Below are positions 9,172 through 18,849 of a stretch of 64,000 bases of DNA, in pieces. Position numbers and translations under genes: made by a program. Each line of letters starts with the position of its first letter. Within the stretch, counting starts at the first letter, position 1. This DNA is from Salinicola sp. GTDB taxonomy: Bacteria; Pseudomonadota; Gammaproteobacteria; Pseudomonadales; Halomonadaceae. The DNA lies in assembly GCA_002695065.1 (NCBI GenBank), contig NZNW01000082.1:1-64000 (forward strand), in the 5' to 3' direction. The notes beneath the pieces were generated by a model. That model was not told the DNA's origin. It worked only from the letters and a program-made list of their open reading frames with translations, and searched no databases.

Positions 9172-9735
9172 TCAAGCGCTTGGCGACACCGCCGCTCCCG
9201 AATCTCGCCCCAGCCCTTTCGACAGCGAGGGCTGCACGACTTCGATCCAGTAGCCGTCGGGATCCTTGACGAAGATCACGTTCTTCATCTTGCCCTGGTC
9301 GGAACGCTTCTTGAATTCGACCCCATTGGCGTCGAACCACTGCTCGGCAGCCGCCAGATCCGGTACCGCGAAGCAGATATGGCCGAAGCCCTGCGGTTCG
9401 GCATTACCGTCATGATACGAAAGCTCGGGATCGTCCTCGCTGCCCCAGTTGTGGGTCAGCTCCAGTACGCCCTTCTGCGAGAAGGTGTAGGCGGTACGCT
9501 CGCCGTCGTCTTCGGGGATGGCGCTTTCGTCGTCGACCCGGGCCAGAAAATAGAGCGTGAACTGCATCTCCGGAAAGTCGAGCTTGCGCAGCAGACGCAT
9601 GCCGAACACACGGGTGTAGAAGGCCAGCGACACCGCTGGGTCCTTGGCCCGCAGCATGGTGTGGTTGAACACGAAGCCTCGCGTTTCCGTCGGGGCGGCT
9701 TGCACGCCGGGAACCTGGTCTTCGGCAATGGACAT
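9172..9735 (-). CDS. gloA: Lactoylglutathione lyase (glyoxalase I)
   Basis: A 187-residue glyoxalase I of the longer type, which isomerises the methylglyoxal-glutathione hemithioacetal to S-lactoylglutathione. The four metal ligands can be placed: His in FNHTML, Glu in LELTHN, His in FGHICF and Glu in WIEVVQ. The substrate loop RSDQGKMKNVIFVKDPDGYW is typical of this family. The start at 9735 has a near-perfect AGGAGGA ribosome site. In-frame sequence upstream of it is not coding. It is a stand-alone gene. Confidence 0.92.
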   Translation of the reverse strand: MSIAEDQVPGVQAAPTETRGFVFNHTMLRAKDPAVSLAFYTRVFGMRLLRKLDFPEMQFTLYFLARVDDESAIPEDDGERTAYTFSQKGVLELTHNWGSEDDPELSYHDGNAEPQGFGHICFAVPDLAAAEQWFDANGVEFKKRSDQGKMKNVIFVKDPDGYWIEVVQPSLSKGLGRDSGAAVSPSA

Positions 9736-9964
9736 GGGATCCTCCTGTGGGTCCGGATGACGATATCGACAGACAGCCGAAACGCCGATGGGCGACACCT
9801 GAAAGTGGGGGCAACCTCCGCCGCTCTCAAGCGGCGCGATCCCCGACCCCGGCTCGAGGGGAGCCACCCTGACGACCGCAACCCAAACGCAGCGGCCGTG
9901 CGACTTTGCAGCACCGGGCCCCTGCTCTACACTCGATTGAAACCGGCAGACAGGGCCCGCGGGC

Positions 9965-10534
9965 ATGGCGACAGGCACCACCCCCCACCGTTTCTCCCGA
10001 TTCGCCGCGATGCGGCAGACTCCCTCGACCCGATCCTGTCACCAGGCAACGCTATCCCATCCGGGCCTGCTGTTCATCGGCCTGTTGTTGTTGCTGCTCG
10101 CCGGTTGCAGTACCCAGAAAGCGATCGTCACCCGCGACGATGGCCCGGCCATCGATGGCAACAATCTCTCCATCGATCGCATCCTGGTGATGTCCGCCGC
10201 CAAGGATGCGCTCGGCACGCCCTACCAATGGGGCGGCAGCACGCCCCGGGGCTACGACTGCTCGGGACTGGTACAGATGGCCTACGGCAAGATCGGCATC
10301 TCGCTGCCGCGGACCTCCAACGAGCAGTTCCATGCCCTCGAGGAGATCGACGTCGCCCGCCCCGGCGATCTGCTGTTCTTCGGTTCGGGCAGCCATGCCA
10401 CCCATGTCGGCATCTACATGGGCGACCGCCAGATGATCCACGCCCCCGGCAGCGGCCGCACCGTCAGCGTGTCGTCGCTGGATGTCCGCTACTGGCGCAA
10501 GCACTACCTGGGGGCGGCGGCGCCCGCGGATTGA
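9965..10534 (+). CDS. NlpC/P60 family lipoprotein, probable murein endopeptidase
   Basis: A 189-residue exported protein with a hydrophobic signal ending in a lipobox (LLAGC, Cys near residue 48). An NlpC/P60 domain follows. The catalytic Cys is in GYDCSGLV, the His in ATHVGIY and the third polar residue in HAPGSG. The family cleaves gamma-D-glutamyl-diaminopimelate bonds or related links in peptidoglycan, in the manner of Spr/MepS. The ATG at 9965 gives an unusually long cytoplasmic leader, and the ATG at 10010 gives a normal signal peptide. Neither has a strong ribosome site. Confidence 0.85.
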   Translation: MATGTTPHRFSRFAAMRQTPSTRSCHQATLSHPGLLFIGLLLLLLAGCSTQKAIVTRDDGPAIDGNNLSIDRILVMSAAKDALGTPYQWGGSTPRGYDCSGLVQMAYGKIGISLPRTSNEQFHALEEIDVARPGDLLFFGSGSHATHVGIYMGDRQMIHAPGSGRTVSVSSLDVRYWRKHYLGAAAPAD

Positions 10535-10745
10535 ACCGCCTGCCGTGACCCAACTACTAAAACCGCACCTCGCCCTTGAGATATCGGGCGCTGGCTACCA
10601 CGTTGTAGGAACGTCACGGACACATCGCGCGAGCGCGGGCATGTCGTTATCGCTATCGATTGTTTCACAGCGCTGCCCCGGCTCGTCATGATGGGCATCC
10701 GATCCCAGGCTTCAAGCAAGCCGCCAACGGCAACAGGAGAAAGTC

Positions 10746-11381
10746 ATGGCTTTGCAACTCGGCGATACCGCCCCGGATTTCACCCAGGAGAGCACCGAAG
10801 GGCCGATCAACTTCCACCAGTGGGCCGGCGACAGCTGGGTCATCCTGTTCTCCCATCCGGCCGACTTCACCCCGGTCTGCACCACCGAACTCGGCGAGGT
10901 CTCGCGCCTCAAGCCGGAGTTCGAGCGCCGCAACACCAAGGCGATCGGCCTCTCCGTCGACCCGCTGGACGACCACCAGCGCTGGGTCGGCGATATCGAA
11001 GAGACCCAGGGCTGTGGGCTCAACTTTCCGTTGCTGGCCGATGCCGACCGCTCGGTGAGCGAGGCCTATGGCATGATCCATCCCAACGCCAGCGGCACCA
11101 ACACCGTGCGTTCGGTATTCATCATCGATCCGGCGAAGAAGGTGCGCCTGACCATCACCTATCCGCCCAGTACCGGCCGCAACTTCGCCGAGATCCTGCG
11201 CGTGCTCGACAGCCTGCAGCTGACCGACAGCCACAAGGTTGCCACGCCGGTGAACTGGCAGGATGGCGACGACGTGATCATCGTGCCGTCGATCGACAAC
11301 GAAAAGGCCAAGGAACTCTTCCCCAACGGCTGGGACGAGAAGAAGCCCTACCTTCGCGTGACCAAGCAGCCCAACAAGTGA
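10746..11381 (+). CDS. 1-Cys peroxiredoxin (Prx6 type)
   Basis: A 211-residue thiol peroxidase. The peroxidatic Cys45 is in PADFTPVCTTE, with the Prx6-type C-terminal domain (DGDDVIIVPS, then PYLRVTKQP). Length and the absence of a resolving Cys in the C-terminal domain fit the 1-Cys class that reduces hydrogen peroxide and alkyl peroxides. A clear AGGAG site precedes the ATG, and a strong terminator lies some 90 bases after the stop, so it is probably monocistronic. Confidence 0.93.
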   Translation: MALQLGDTAPDFTQESTEGPINFHQWAGDSWVILFSHPADFTPVCTTELGEVSRLKPEFERRNTKAIGLSVDPLDDHQRWVGDIEETQGCGLNFPLLADADRSVSEAYGMIHPNASGTNTVRSVFIIDPAKKVRLTITYPPSTGRNFAEILRVLDSLQLTDSHKVATPVNWQDGDDVIIVPSIDNEKAKELFPNGWDEKKPYLRVTKQPNK

Positions 11382-11468
11382 TCGCCACGGCAGCGTCGCG
11401 GTGACGCGATTCAATACGCTGTCGATCGAAACGGTGTCGGCTAGAAACGATGCCGGCCAGAAACGACG

Positions 11469-11500
11469 ACGCCCGCACTCGAAAGAGCGCGGGCGTTTTT
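11469..11500 (+). terminator. Rho-independent terminator after the peroxiredoxin gene
   Basis: The stem ACGCCCGC (11469-11476) pairs with GCGGGCGT (11489-11496) and runs into TTTTT. The orientation suits the plus-strand peroxiredoxin transcript. Confidence 0.85.
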
Positions 11501-11571
11501 GGGTCACGGGAGAGTCAGCGGCGAGCGCGGCAACCAGGAGACACGCCATAGACGAGGTGTCTAGGCCCGAA

Positions 11572-12408
11572 TCAGGCGATGGTCCCGGGCTCGGGACGGG
11601 GACGCCATGCCAGAAGCGCCTCGACCAGGGCCTTCAACAGCGCCTGCACCTGTGTCGCCTCTCGCTCCCGATAGGGGAAAGTCGTTGATGCCTCGATCAG
11701 ATCGGCCTCCCGCGGCTCCTCCATATAGGTCGCCTGGGAAAGCTCGAGCTGCACGGCGTGGACATCATCGCTCGGCATTCCGTAGTGACGGGTAATGAAG
11801 CCGCCCTTGAAACGCCCGTTGGTCACCCATGTGTAATCGGTCTGTGCGTCGCAGATCGCCTCGAGCCGGTCGCTCAAGGTGGGATCGCAACTCCCGCCAT
11901 CGTTGGTCCCGAGGTTGATGTCGGGCAACTGGCCGTCGAACAGCCTCGCCACCCGCGAGCGAATCGAGTGCGCGTCGAACAGCACCGCGTAGCCGAAGCG
12001 CCGGCGAAGACGCTCGAGCTCCTCGCTCAAAGCAGCGTGGTAAGGCCGCCAGACGTTTTCCAGCGCCCAGTCGCGCGCCGCTTTCGAAGGTTCGCACCCG
12101 CGCCGGTAGAGCGGCTCGCCGTCGAAGTCGACTTGCGGGAACAGGCCGGTGGTCGCGCCGGCATAGAGCGGCCTGTCGTCGGTGGAGCGATTGAGATCGA
12201 TCACGTAACGGGAGTATTCAGCCTGCAGCCGACTGACGCCGAGGTCATCGAGAAAATCGTAAAGCTGCGGAATGTGCCAGTCGGTGTCGATCAACGACAG
12301 CCCGCGGTCACTGAGCCCGGCTTCGACTTGCGGCGTCAGGCGAGTCCCGGCGTGGGGCATCGATACCAGTAAAGGGGTCGCTCCCCGGGTCAATTGGAAA
12401 CGGCTCAT
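11572..12408 (-). CDS. hutG: N-formylglutamate deformylase
   Basis: A 278-residue member of the N-formylglutamate amidohydrolase family, which releases glutamate and formate in the last step of the five-step histidine route. Family marks are [11 protein letters not shown] at the N-terminus, [10 protein letters not shown], the [10 protein letters not shown] block and DAHSIRS, which supplies a metal ligand. Its start overlaps the end of hutI by 4 bp (ATGA). Together with hutF in the same island it defines the formiminoglutamate to formylglutamate to glutamate branch, not the arginase-like HutG of the four-step pathway. Confidence 0.93.
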   Translation of the reverse strand: MSRFQLTRGATPLLVSMPHAGTRLTPQVEAGLSDRGLSLIDTDWHIPQLYDFLDDLGVSRLQAEYSRYVIDLNRSTDDRPLYAGATTGLFPQVDFDGEPLYRRGCEPSKAARDWALENVWRPYHAALSEELERLRRRFGYAVLFDAHSIRSRVARLFDGQLPDINLGTNDGGSCDPTLSDRLEAICDAQTDYTWVTNGRFKGGFITRHYGMPSDDVHAVQLELSQATYMEEPREADLIEASTTFPYREREATQVQALLKALVEALLAWRPRPEPGTIA

Positions 12409-13610
12409 GCGCTGATCCTCTCTCCCTGGTGGAAGCGAATGCCGGGTAGCTGGCCGCCCAGCCAGTAGGCGAGTTCCGCCGGTCCGGTCACGTCCCAGGC
12501 AACCGCGTCAGCCACCTTGCCCACCTCGAGCGAGCCGTGGCTGGCGTCGATGCCGAGCGCCCTGGCCGCATTCAGCGTCACACCGGCCAGGGCTTCCTCC
12601 GGTGTCAGGCGGAACAACGTGCAAGCGAGATTCATCATCAGCCGCAGCGACAGCACCGGCGAGGTGCCGGGGTTGAGGTCACTGGCCAGCGCCATGGCGA
12701 CGCCGTGCTCGCGAAACGCCTCGATCGGCGGCACCCGGGTCTCCCGCAGCGTCAGAAACGCGCCGGGCAGCAGCACGGCGGTGGTGCCGCTGGCTGCCAT
12801 GGCCCGTGCATCGTCGTCGTTGGCGTACTCGACGTGATCGGCCGACAGCGCGCCGAACTCGGCCGCCAGCTGGCAGCCCCCCAGGCGCGACAGTTGCTCG
12901 GCGTGCAGCTTGACCGGCAGGCCGAGCCGGCGTGCCGTCTCGAATACCCGCCGCATCTGTGCCGGAGAAAACGCAATGCCCTCACAGAAGCCGTCGACGG
13001 CATCGATCAGCCCCTCTCCCGCCAGCGTCGGCAGGATCGTCTCGCACACCAGCTCGATGTAGTCATCGCTGCGCTCGGCATACTCCGGCGGCAGGGCGTG
13101 GGCGGCGAGGCAAGTCGTCTTTACCGTCACGGGCAGGCGTTTGCCCAGTTCGCGGGCGACCTGCAGCATGCGCCGTTCGCTGTCGAGATCGAGACCGTAG
13201 CCGGACTTGATCTCGAGCGTGGTAACGCCTTCGGCCAGCAGCAGCCGCGCTCGCGCTTCGGCACTCGCGTAGAGCGTCTCGAAGTCGGTCTCCCGGGTCG
13301 CTCTGACACTGCTGACGATCCCGCCGCCCTGACGTGCGATCGTCTCGTAGTCGACACCCTCCAGACGCTGCTGGAACTCACCGCTGCGGTCGCCCCCGAA
13401 CACGAGATGGGTGTGGCAGTCGATCAGCCCCGGCGTCAGCCAGCGACCACCGAGGTCGTGGATGGCATCGAACGCCTGCGCGGCCAGATCGTCGGCCTTG
13501 CCGATCCAGTCGATCCGCCCATCGACAATGACGAGAGCCGCGTCAGTGATGAGGGAGTAGCGGCCGTCAGCCATGGTAATGGCGTGACAGTGGTGCCAGA
13601 GCTGGGTCAT
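12405..13610 (-). CDS. hutI: Imidazolonepropionase
   Basis: A 401-residue amidohydrolase that opens 4-imidazolone-5-propionate to N-formimino-L-glutamate. Metal and substrate motifs are [16 protein letters not shown], the LHAEQLS histidine, ADHVEY and LASDLNPGT. It lies 30 bases after the hutH-like gene and overlaps hutG, within one minus-strand operon. Confidence 0.95.
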   Translation of the reverse strand: MTQLWHHCHAITMADGRYSLITDAALVIVDGRIDWIGKADDLAAQAFDAIHDLGGRWLTPGLIDCHTHLVFGGDRSGEFQQRLEGVDYETIARQGGGIVSSVRATRETDFETLYASAEARARLLLAEGVTTLEIKSGYGLDLDSERRMLQVARELGKRLPVTVKTTCLAAHALPPEYAERSDDYIELVCETILPTLAGEGLIDAVDGFCEGIAFSPAQMRRVFETARRLGLPVKLHAEQLSRLGGCQLAAEFGALSADHVEYANDDDARAMAASGTTAVLLPGAFLTLRETRVPPIEAFREHGVAMALASDLNPGTSPVLSLRLMMNLACTLFRLTPEEALAGVTLNAARALGIDASHGSLEVGKVADAVAWDVTGPAELAYWLGGQLPGIRFHQGERISA

Positions 13611-13640
13611 GGGCGATTGCCTCCATTCGGTCGGGGATGA

Positions 13641-15200
13641 TTACGTCAGGGTGAGGGCGCGCGTTTCCGGCGGACCACTCAGGGTCGCCGCCACCGCCTC
13701 TGGGATCGCGGCGGAGCGCATCGCCGAGAAGGCTCGCTCGATATCCCGGGAGAGCGGATGCTCCTCCTCGTAGATGTCGACCAGGGCGCGCAGCCAGCGC
13801 CATGCCGCGCTGGTGCCGGTCGCGAAGCGCTCGCTCGGCAGCAGATCGAAGGCCTGCGCCGCGCACAGCCACTCGATGGCGATGATGCGAAAGGCGTTGT
13901 CCAGCGCGGCATCCAGCTTCAGCGCGGCGCTGTCGCCGAGGCTGAGGTGATCCTCCCGCAGTGCGGAAGTGAGGTAGTTGTCGATCACCGCCGGCTGCGC
14001 CAGGCGCTTGTTGTCGGCGGCGAGCGAAGCGGCCGTGTACTGCGCGATCATCAGCCCGGACTTCACCCCGCTCTCGGCGGAGAGAAACGGCGGCAGGCCA
14101 CTGTGAAGACCACTCACTTCGGGCGTCACGAGACGGTAGATGCGCCGCTCCGATATCGCGCTCCACTCCGCCACCGCCATCGCCAACTGGTCGCAGGCCA
14201 GGGCGATCGACTCGCCATGGGGATTGGCTTGCGAGACGACCCGGTAGCCTTCGGCGTTCTTCAGCAGCAAAGGATTGTCGGTGGCGCTGTTCAACTCGCG
14301 GTCGATCTGTTGTGCCGCGTGTGCCAGCTGGTCGCGACAGGCGCCGTGGACCTGAGGGATGGCACGCAGACTCAGGGCGTCCTGCAGGTGCCCGCCGCGT
14401 CGAGCAGCGAGCCACGGACTATCGTGCAGAAGCTCGCGCAGGGTGGCGCCGCAGATCTGCATCCCGAGCTGCGGCTTGAGCGCGAGGACATCGGCATCGA
14501 ACGCCGCCAGCTGGCCACCCAGCGCGTCGAAGCTCATCGCCGCGCCGACGTCCGCCCAGGCGCTCAAGCGATTGGCGCCATCCAGTGCCAGGCAGGCCAA
14601 CCCGGTCATGGCCGGGGTGCCATTGACCAGACTCAAGCCGTCCTTGGCGCCCAAGGTCACCGGCGCCTTGCCGATCCGCGCCAGCGCTGCTTCGGCGCTC
14701 ATGACGCCGCCCTCGTGGCGAACCTCGCCGATGCCGATCATCGCCAGGCCGATATGCGCCATGTGGGTGAGATACCCCACCGACCCCTGTCCCGGCACCA
14801 CCGGCGTCACCCCATGGTTGAGAAAGTCGAGGAGCCGCTCGACGATCTGGGGACTGATGCCCGAATGACCGTGGCTGTAATTGACCACGGCGGTCGCCAT
14901 GATCGCGCGCACCTGATCGTCGCGCAGGGGGTCGCCGACGCAACAGGCGTGACTCATCAGGGTGTGGTAGGAGAGACGCTGGAGCTGGTCCGGCGCCAGG
15001 CGCACGTGGCAGAGCGCACCGAGGCCGGTATTGATGCCGTAATAACGCGTCTCCTCCCGAGCGAACGCCTCCACGGCCTGGCGAGCCTCTCGGACCCTGG
15101 CCCAGCGCCCTTCATGGAGCGCCAGCTGCGCGCCATGGCAGGCCACGTCGACGATGGCGCGCCAGGAAACTGTCTCGTTGCCAAGCGTGACGGTCTTCAT
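13641..15200 (-). CDS. HutH-like aromatic amino-acid lyase fold protein lacking the MIO triad
   Basis: A 519-residue protein clearly of the histidine/phenylalanine ammonia-lyase fold. It has YYGINTGLG near residue 53, His84 in MSHA, Asn193 in VNGT, Arg279 in SLR, and Glu416 in REDHLS. The Ala-Ser-Gly that cyclises to the MIO electrophile in canonical HutH (GSVG-ASG-DLAPL) is absent. Here GSVG (139-142) runs straight into YLTHMAH, with no ASG anywhere in this segment. The residue matching Tyr280 of the Pseudomonas putida enzyme is Leu276, and the Phe329 site reads NPH. It sits where hutH should sit, between the BCCT carrier and hutI. The chemistry is therefore uncertain: a lyase for a substrate with a better leaving group, or an inactive paralogue. 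Confidence 0.85.
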   Translation of the reverse strand: MKTVTLGNETVSWRAIVDVACHGAQLALHEGRWARVREARQAVEAFAREETRYYGINTGLGALCHVRLAPDQLQRLSYHTLMSHACCVGDPLRDDQVRAIMATAVVNYSHGHSGISPQIVERLLDFLNHGVTPVVPGQGSVGYLTHMAHIGLAMIGIGEVRHEGGVMSAEAALARIGKAPVTLGAKDGLSLVNGTPAMTGLACLALDGANRLSAWADVGAAMSFDALGGQLAAFDADVLALKPQLGMQICGATLRELLHDSPWLAARRGGHLQDALSLRAIPQVHGACRDQLAHAAQQIDRELNSATDNPLLLKNAEGYRVVSQANPHGESIALACDQLAMAVAEWSAISERRIYRLVTPEVSGLHSGLPPFLSAESGVKSGLMIAQYTAASLAADNKRLAQPAVIDNYLTSALREDHLSLGDSAALKLDAALDNAFRIIAIEWLCAAQAFDLLPSERFATGTSAAWRWLRALVDIYEEEHPLSRDIERAFSAMRSAAIPEAVAATLSGPPETRALTLT

Positions 15201-15204
15201 CGCC

Positions 15205-16806
15205 TCAACCCTCGATCGCCGGTGTGGAGCCGCTGGCCGCGTCCTCGGGCAGCGTCGTGGCGATGGCGCTTTCACGTCCGTAGATCAGCGCCTTGACGCT
15301 CGCGGCGAGCACGAGAACGAACAGGAACACCACGAAGAAGCCACCCGCCGCCGCGAGATACTTGATGCCATCGACGCCCTGCTCGCCACCCCCGAAGGCA
15401 ACCATGACGTAGGCGATGACGCTGATCGACACGCCCCACAGAATCTTCTGGAAGGTGGGCGATTCATCCTCGGCGGTCATACCACGAGTACAGATCGTGG
15501 CGATGGTCGCCGACATGGAATCCGCTGCCGTGGCGAACGACAGAATCAGCGCCAGAATCGTGGCCGGCACCAGCAACCAGGCCAGCGGCAGTTGATGCAG
15601 AAAGCCCCACAAGCCAGCTACGGCGCCATCCTGATCGATGATCGAGGCCAGATCGAGCGTGCCGTCCAATTGCCACTTGATCGCACTGCCGCCCCAGACC
15701 GTGAACCAGACGATGCCGAAGATCGCCGGCAGAACCCAGTTGATCATCAGAAATTCGCGCAGCGTCCGCCCGTAGGAGATGCGCGCCAGGAACAGGCCCA
15801 TCAGCGGCGCGTAGGCGATCCAGATCGACCAGTCGTACATCGTCCACCAGGTCACCAGCGCTTCACCGCCCAGCTCCTTGGTGTCGAAAGACCAGGTGAA
15901 GAAGTTGTTCAGCCAATAGCCGATACTGGTGGTGGACAGATTCAGCATGTAGACCACCGGCCCGATGATCAGCAACAGAGCCAGCATGCCGTAGTAGAGA
16001 TAAGCGTTCAGCGAAGACAGGTAGCGGATGCCGCGCTTGAGCCCCGAAACCGAGGAGGCAATGAAAATCACCGTGATGATGGCCACCAGCACCAGCCAGG
16101 TCGTCGGGCCAACGCTGATGCCGTATTCCTCCTGCACCCCTGAGCCGATCAGAGCGACGCCGGCGCCCAGCGACGACGCCAGACCGAGCGCAATCGCCAG
16201 AACCGAGACGATGTCGATGATGGCGGTGACCGTCGGTCGACGGTGATGATCGCCGATGATCGGCGAGATGGCTGCCGAAATGGAGAACCGTTGGCGTCGG
16301 TTGTAGTGCATGTAGGCGATCATCATGCCGACCACGGCGTACATGGCGTAGGGAATGAAGCTCCAGTTGTGGAAGCTGCGCGCCAGCGCGAAAACCGCCG
16401 ACTCGCCGCTACCCGGCGCGAAGCCCTGATTGTCGATTTCACCGTAGACGTTACCCATGTAGATGATGGGTTCGTTGACGGCGTAGGTCACGACTCCCGT
16501 CGCAATACCGCCGGTCAGCGCCATCGCGAAGGTCGACATCAGCGAGAATTTCGGCTTCGCATCCGGCCCGCCGAGACGAATATTGCCCACCTTCGAGCAG
16601 AAGACGTATCCGACCACGGCCAGGGCCGACACGGCGACCAGTTGATAGAGCCAGGCGAAGTCGGAGAGCGTCAGGTAGAAAATATCCTGTGTGACGTCGA
16701 TCAGCAGTTCGTTGTCGACCAGACCGATGATCGCGGCGACGGCAACGATCAAGAAGGTCGGGATGAACACGCTGAGCTTGATGCTTCTCGGTGCGGGTTT
16801 TGACAT
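15205..16806 (-). CDS. BCCT-family transporter of the hut island
   Basis: A 533-residue, about 12-helix secondary carrier of the betaine/choline/carnitine family. The Trp-rich core helix (WWTMYDWSIWIAYAPLMG) and the following LARISYGRTLREF are the family signature. The third-helix glycine motif reads GGIATG, not the usual GMGIG, so the sodium or substrate site may differ from glycine-betaine carriers. It ends 4 bases before the hutH-like gene, and hutU is upstream on the same strand, so it probably imports the substrate of this pathway. BCCT carriers favour quaternary-amine zwitterions, which makes a betaine of histidine a reasonable guess. The ATG at 16806 has an AGGG site 8 bases away. Confidence 0.88.
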   Translation of the reverse strand: MSKPAPRSIKLSVFIPTFLIVAVAAIIGLVDNELLIDVTQDIFYLTLSDFAWLYQLVAVSALAVVGYVFCSKVGNIRLGGPDAKPKFSLMSTFAMALTGGIATGVVTYAVNEPIIYMGNVYGEIDNQGFAPGSGESAVFALARSFHNWSFIPYAMYAVVGMMIAYMHYNRRQRFSISAAISPIIGDHHRRPTVTAIIDIVSVLAIALGLASSLGAGVALIGSGVQEEYGISVGPTTWLVLVAIITVIFIASSVSGLKRGIRYLSSLNAYLYYGMLALLLIIGPVVYMLNLSTTSIGYWLNNFFTWSFDTKELGGEALVTWWTMYDWSIWIAYAPLMGLFLARISYGRTLREFLMINWVLPAIFGIVWFTVWGGSAIKWQLDGTLDLASIIDQDGAVAGLWGFLHQLPLAWLLVPATILALILSFATAADSMSATIATICTRGMTAEDESPTFQKILWGVSISVIAYVMVAFGGGEQGVDGIKYLAAAGGFFVVFLFVLVLAASVKALIYGRESAIATTLPEDAASGSTPAIEG

Positions 16807-16923
16807 TTTTATACCCTGAAATGAAGGTTTAGAACGGCGCGTAAGCCCACGACGAGTGGGTGATATCAGCAGTCGGGGTCTCGCGGGAACCGGCACCCCG
16901 ATGCGGCTGCCGGCCCGAATGCG

Positions 16924-18591
16924 TTACTTGACCATCGGCAGGTCAAGCCCCTGCTCCCTGGCGCAATCGATGGCGATGTCATAACCCGCGTCGGCATGAC
17001 GCATGACGCCGGTGGCCGGGTCGTTGTGCAGAACCCGGGCGATGCGGCGCGCCGCGTCGTCGCTGCCGTCACAGACGATCACCATGCCAGCGTGCTGAGA
17101 GAAGCCCATGCCGACGCCGCCGCCATGATGGAGCGAGACCCAGGTGGCACCGCTGGCAGTGTTGAGGAGGGCGTTGAGCAGCGGCCAGTCGGAGACGGCG
17201 TCGGAGCCATCCTTCATGCTCTCGGTTTCCCGGTTGGGGCTGGCCACCGAACCGGAGTCGAGATGGTCCCGTCCGATGACCACTGGCGCGGAGAGCTCGC
17301 CGCTACGCACCATTTCATTGAACGCCAGCCCCAGCTTCTCGCGCAGGCCCAGACCCACCCAGCAGATACGCGCCGGCAGCCCCTGGAAGCTGATGCGCTC
17401 TCGTGCCATGTCGAGCCAGCGATGCAGGTGCGCGTCATCGGGAATCAGTTCCTTCACCTTGGCATCGGTCTTGTAGATGTCCTGCGGATCGCCGGACAGC
17501 GCGGCCCAGCGGAACGGGCCAATGCCCCGGCAGAACAGCGGCCGGATATAGGCGGGAACGAAGCCTGGGAAGTCGAAGGCGTTGGCAACGCCCTCCTCCT
17601 GCGCCATCTGGCGGATGTTGTTGCCGTAGTCGAAGGTGGGGATGCCCTGCTCGGCAAACGCCAGCATGGCGCGCACATGTTCGGCCATCGACGCCTTGGC
17701 CGCCTTGACCACCGCCTGCGGCTCGGTCTTGCCACGCGCGCGATAGTCCTCCCAGCGCCAACCGGCAGGCAGGTAACCGTTGAGCGGATCGTGGGCACTG
17801 GTCTGGTCGGTGACCATGTCCGGGCGTGCGCCACGGCGTACCAGTTCAGGCAGAATTTCAGCCGCATTACCGTGCAGGGCGATGGAAACCGCCTTGCCTT
17901 CGGCGGTGTAGCGCTCTATCCGGGCCAGGGCATCGTCCAGATCTTCCGCCTGTTCGTCGACATAGCGCGTACGCAGGCGAAAGTCGATACGTGATTGCTG
18001 GCACTCGATGTTGAGCGAACAGGCGCCCGCCAACGTTGCCGCCAGCGGCTGCGCGCCGCCCATCCCGCCGAGCCCCGCCGTCAGGATCCAGCGCCCGGCG
18101 AGCCTGCCGTCGTAATGCTGGCGCCCGGCCTCGACGAACGTCTCGTAGGTCCCTTGAACGATGCCCTGGGAGCCGATGTAGATCCACGAGCCCGCGGTCA
18201 TCTGGCCGTACATCATCAGCCCCTTGGCATCGAGCTCGTTGAAATGCTCCCAGTCGGCCCAGTGTGGAACCAGGTTGGAGTTGGCAATCAGAACCCGCGG
18301 CGCATCGGCATGCGTCCTGAACACGCCGACCGGCTTGCCCGACTGCACCAACAGTGTTTCATCCGTCTCGAGCGTTTTCAGCGTGGCAACGATCGCATCG
18401 AAACATTCCCAATCGCGTGCCGCGCGGCCGATGCCGCCATAGACGACCAGTTCCTTCGGGTTCTCGGCCACGTCCGGGTCGAGGTTGTTCATCAGCATGC
18501 GCATCGGCGCCTCGGTCAACCAGCTCTTGGCAGTCAACGTCGAACCGTGGGGGGCGCGAATGTCGATATCACGAAAACGAGAATGAGTCAT
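16924..18591 (-). CDS. hutU: Urocanate hydratase
   Basis: A 555-residue urocanase, the usual length, that hydrates urocanate to imidazolonepropionate using tightly bound NAD. The classical blocks are all present: [45 protein letters not shown], the FDYGNNIR segment, the active-site [10 protein letters not shown], and [11 protein letters not shown] near the C-terminus. Nothing suggests an altered substrate, so the pathway intermediate should be urocanate itself. It is the first gene of the minus-strand hut operon, and its promoter region carries two HutC-type palindromes. Confidence 0.96.
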   Translation of the reverse strand: MTHSRFRDIDIRAPHGSTLTAKSWLTEAPMRMLMNNLDPDVAENPKELVVYGGIGRAARDWECFDAIVATLKTLETDETLLVQSGKPVGVFRTHADAPRVLIANSNLVPHWADWEHFNELDAKGLMMYGQMTAGSWIYIGSQGIVQGTYETFVEAGRQHYDGRLAGRWILTAGLGGMGGAQPLAATLAGACSLNIECQQSRIDFRLRTRYVDEQAEDLDDALARIERYTAEGKAVSIALHGNAAEILPELVRRGARPDMVTDQTSAHDPLNGYLPAGWRWEDYRARGKTEPQAVVKAAKASMAEHVRAMLAFAEQGIPTFDYGNNIRQMAQEEGVANAFDFPGFVPAYIRPLFCRGIGPFRWAALSGDPQDIYKTDAKVKELIPDDAHLHRWLDMARERISFQGLPARICWVGLGLREKLGLAFNEMVRSGELSAPVVIGRDHLDSGSVASPNRETESMKDGSDAVSDWPLLNALLNTASGATWVSLHHGGGVGMGFSQHAGMVIVCDGSDDAARRIARVLHNDPATGVMRHADAGYDIAIDCAREQGLDLPMVK

Positions 18592-18657
18592 GAGTACTCC
18601 GGGCAGTCGATAACGGGACGAGAACGTTGGCCGAGACGGCGAGCTCTACCATTGAAT

Positions 18658-18669
18658 ATGTATATACAT
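18658..18669. promoter_or_regulatory. HutC-type operator, hutU side
   Basis: The perfect 12-bp palindrome ATGTATATACAT lies 67 bases upstream of the hutU start. HutC repressors of the GntR/HutC family bind TGTATATACA-type sites and are released by urocanate. The hutC gene is present at 21610-22326. Confidence 0.75.
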
Positions 18670-18814
18670 TACCCTGTCAAACGTCGGCAGCCAAGTGTGT
18701 CATCAAAAATCGGGGGGATTCCTGATTTCTCCAACAATGGTGCAAATACGGGCGCTAAACGCACCAAAACGATGCAGATCGAGACGCTTGAATCCTGTCA
18801 CCGGACACGCTATA

Positions 18815-18824
18815 TGTATATACA
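18815..18824. promoter_or_regulatory. HutC-type operator, hutF side
   Basis: TGTATATACA sits 25 bases upstream of the hutF start, within TATATGTATATACAATA. It shares the core with the sites at 18658 and 23035, and its closeness to the start codon suits direct repression of hutF. Confidence 0.75.
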
Positions 18825-18849
18825 ATAAACTGCACCAAAGGGACCCGGG

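Noticed and set aside
13758-15296. 512-codon open frame antisense to the HutH-like gene
   Set aside because: Long because of high GC, but low-complexity in Gln, Arg and Ala with no recognisable domain. The opposite strand is a full HutH-like protein.
18592-18849. Sigma-54 promoter for hutU, as in some pseudomonads
   Set aside because: I found no convincing TGGCAC-N5-TTGC pattern on either strand in the divergent gap.
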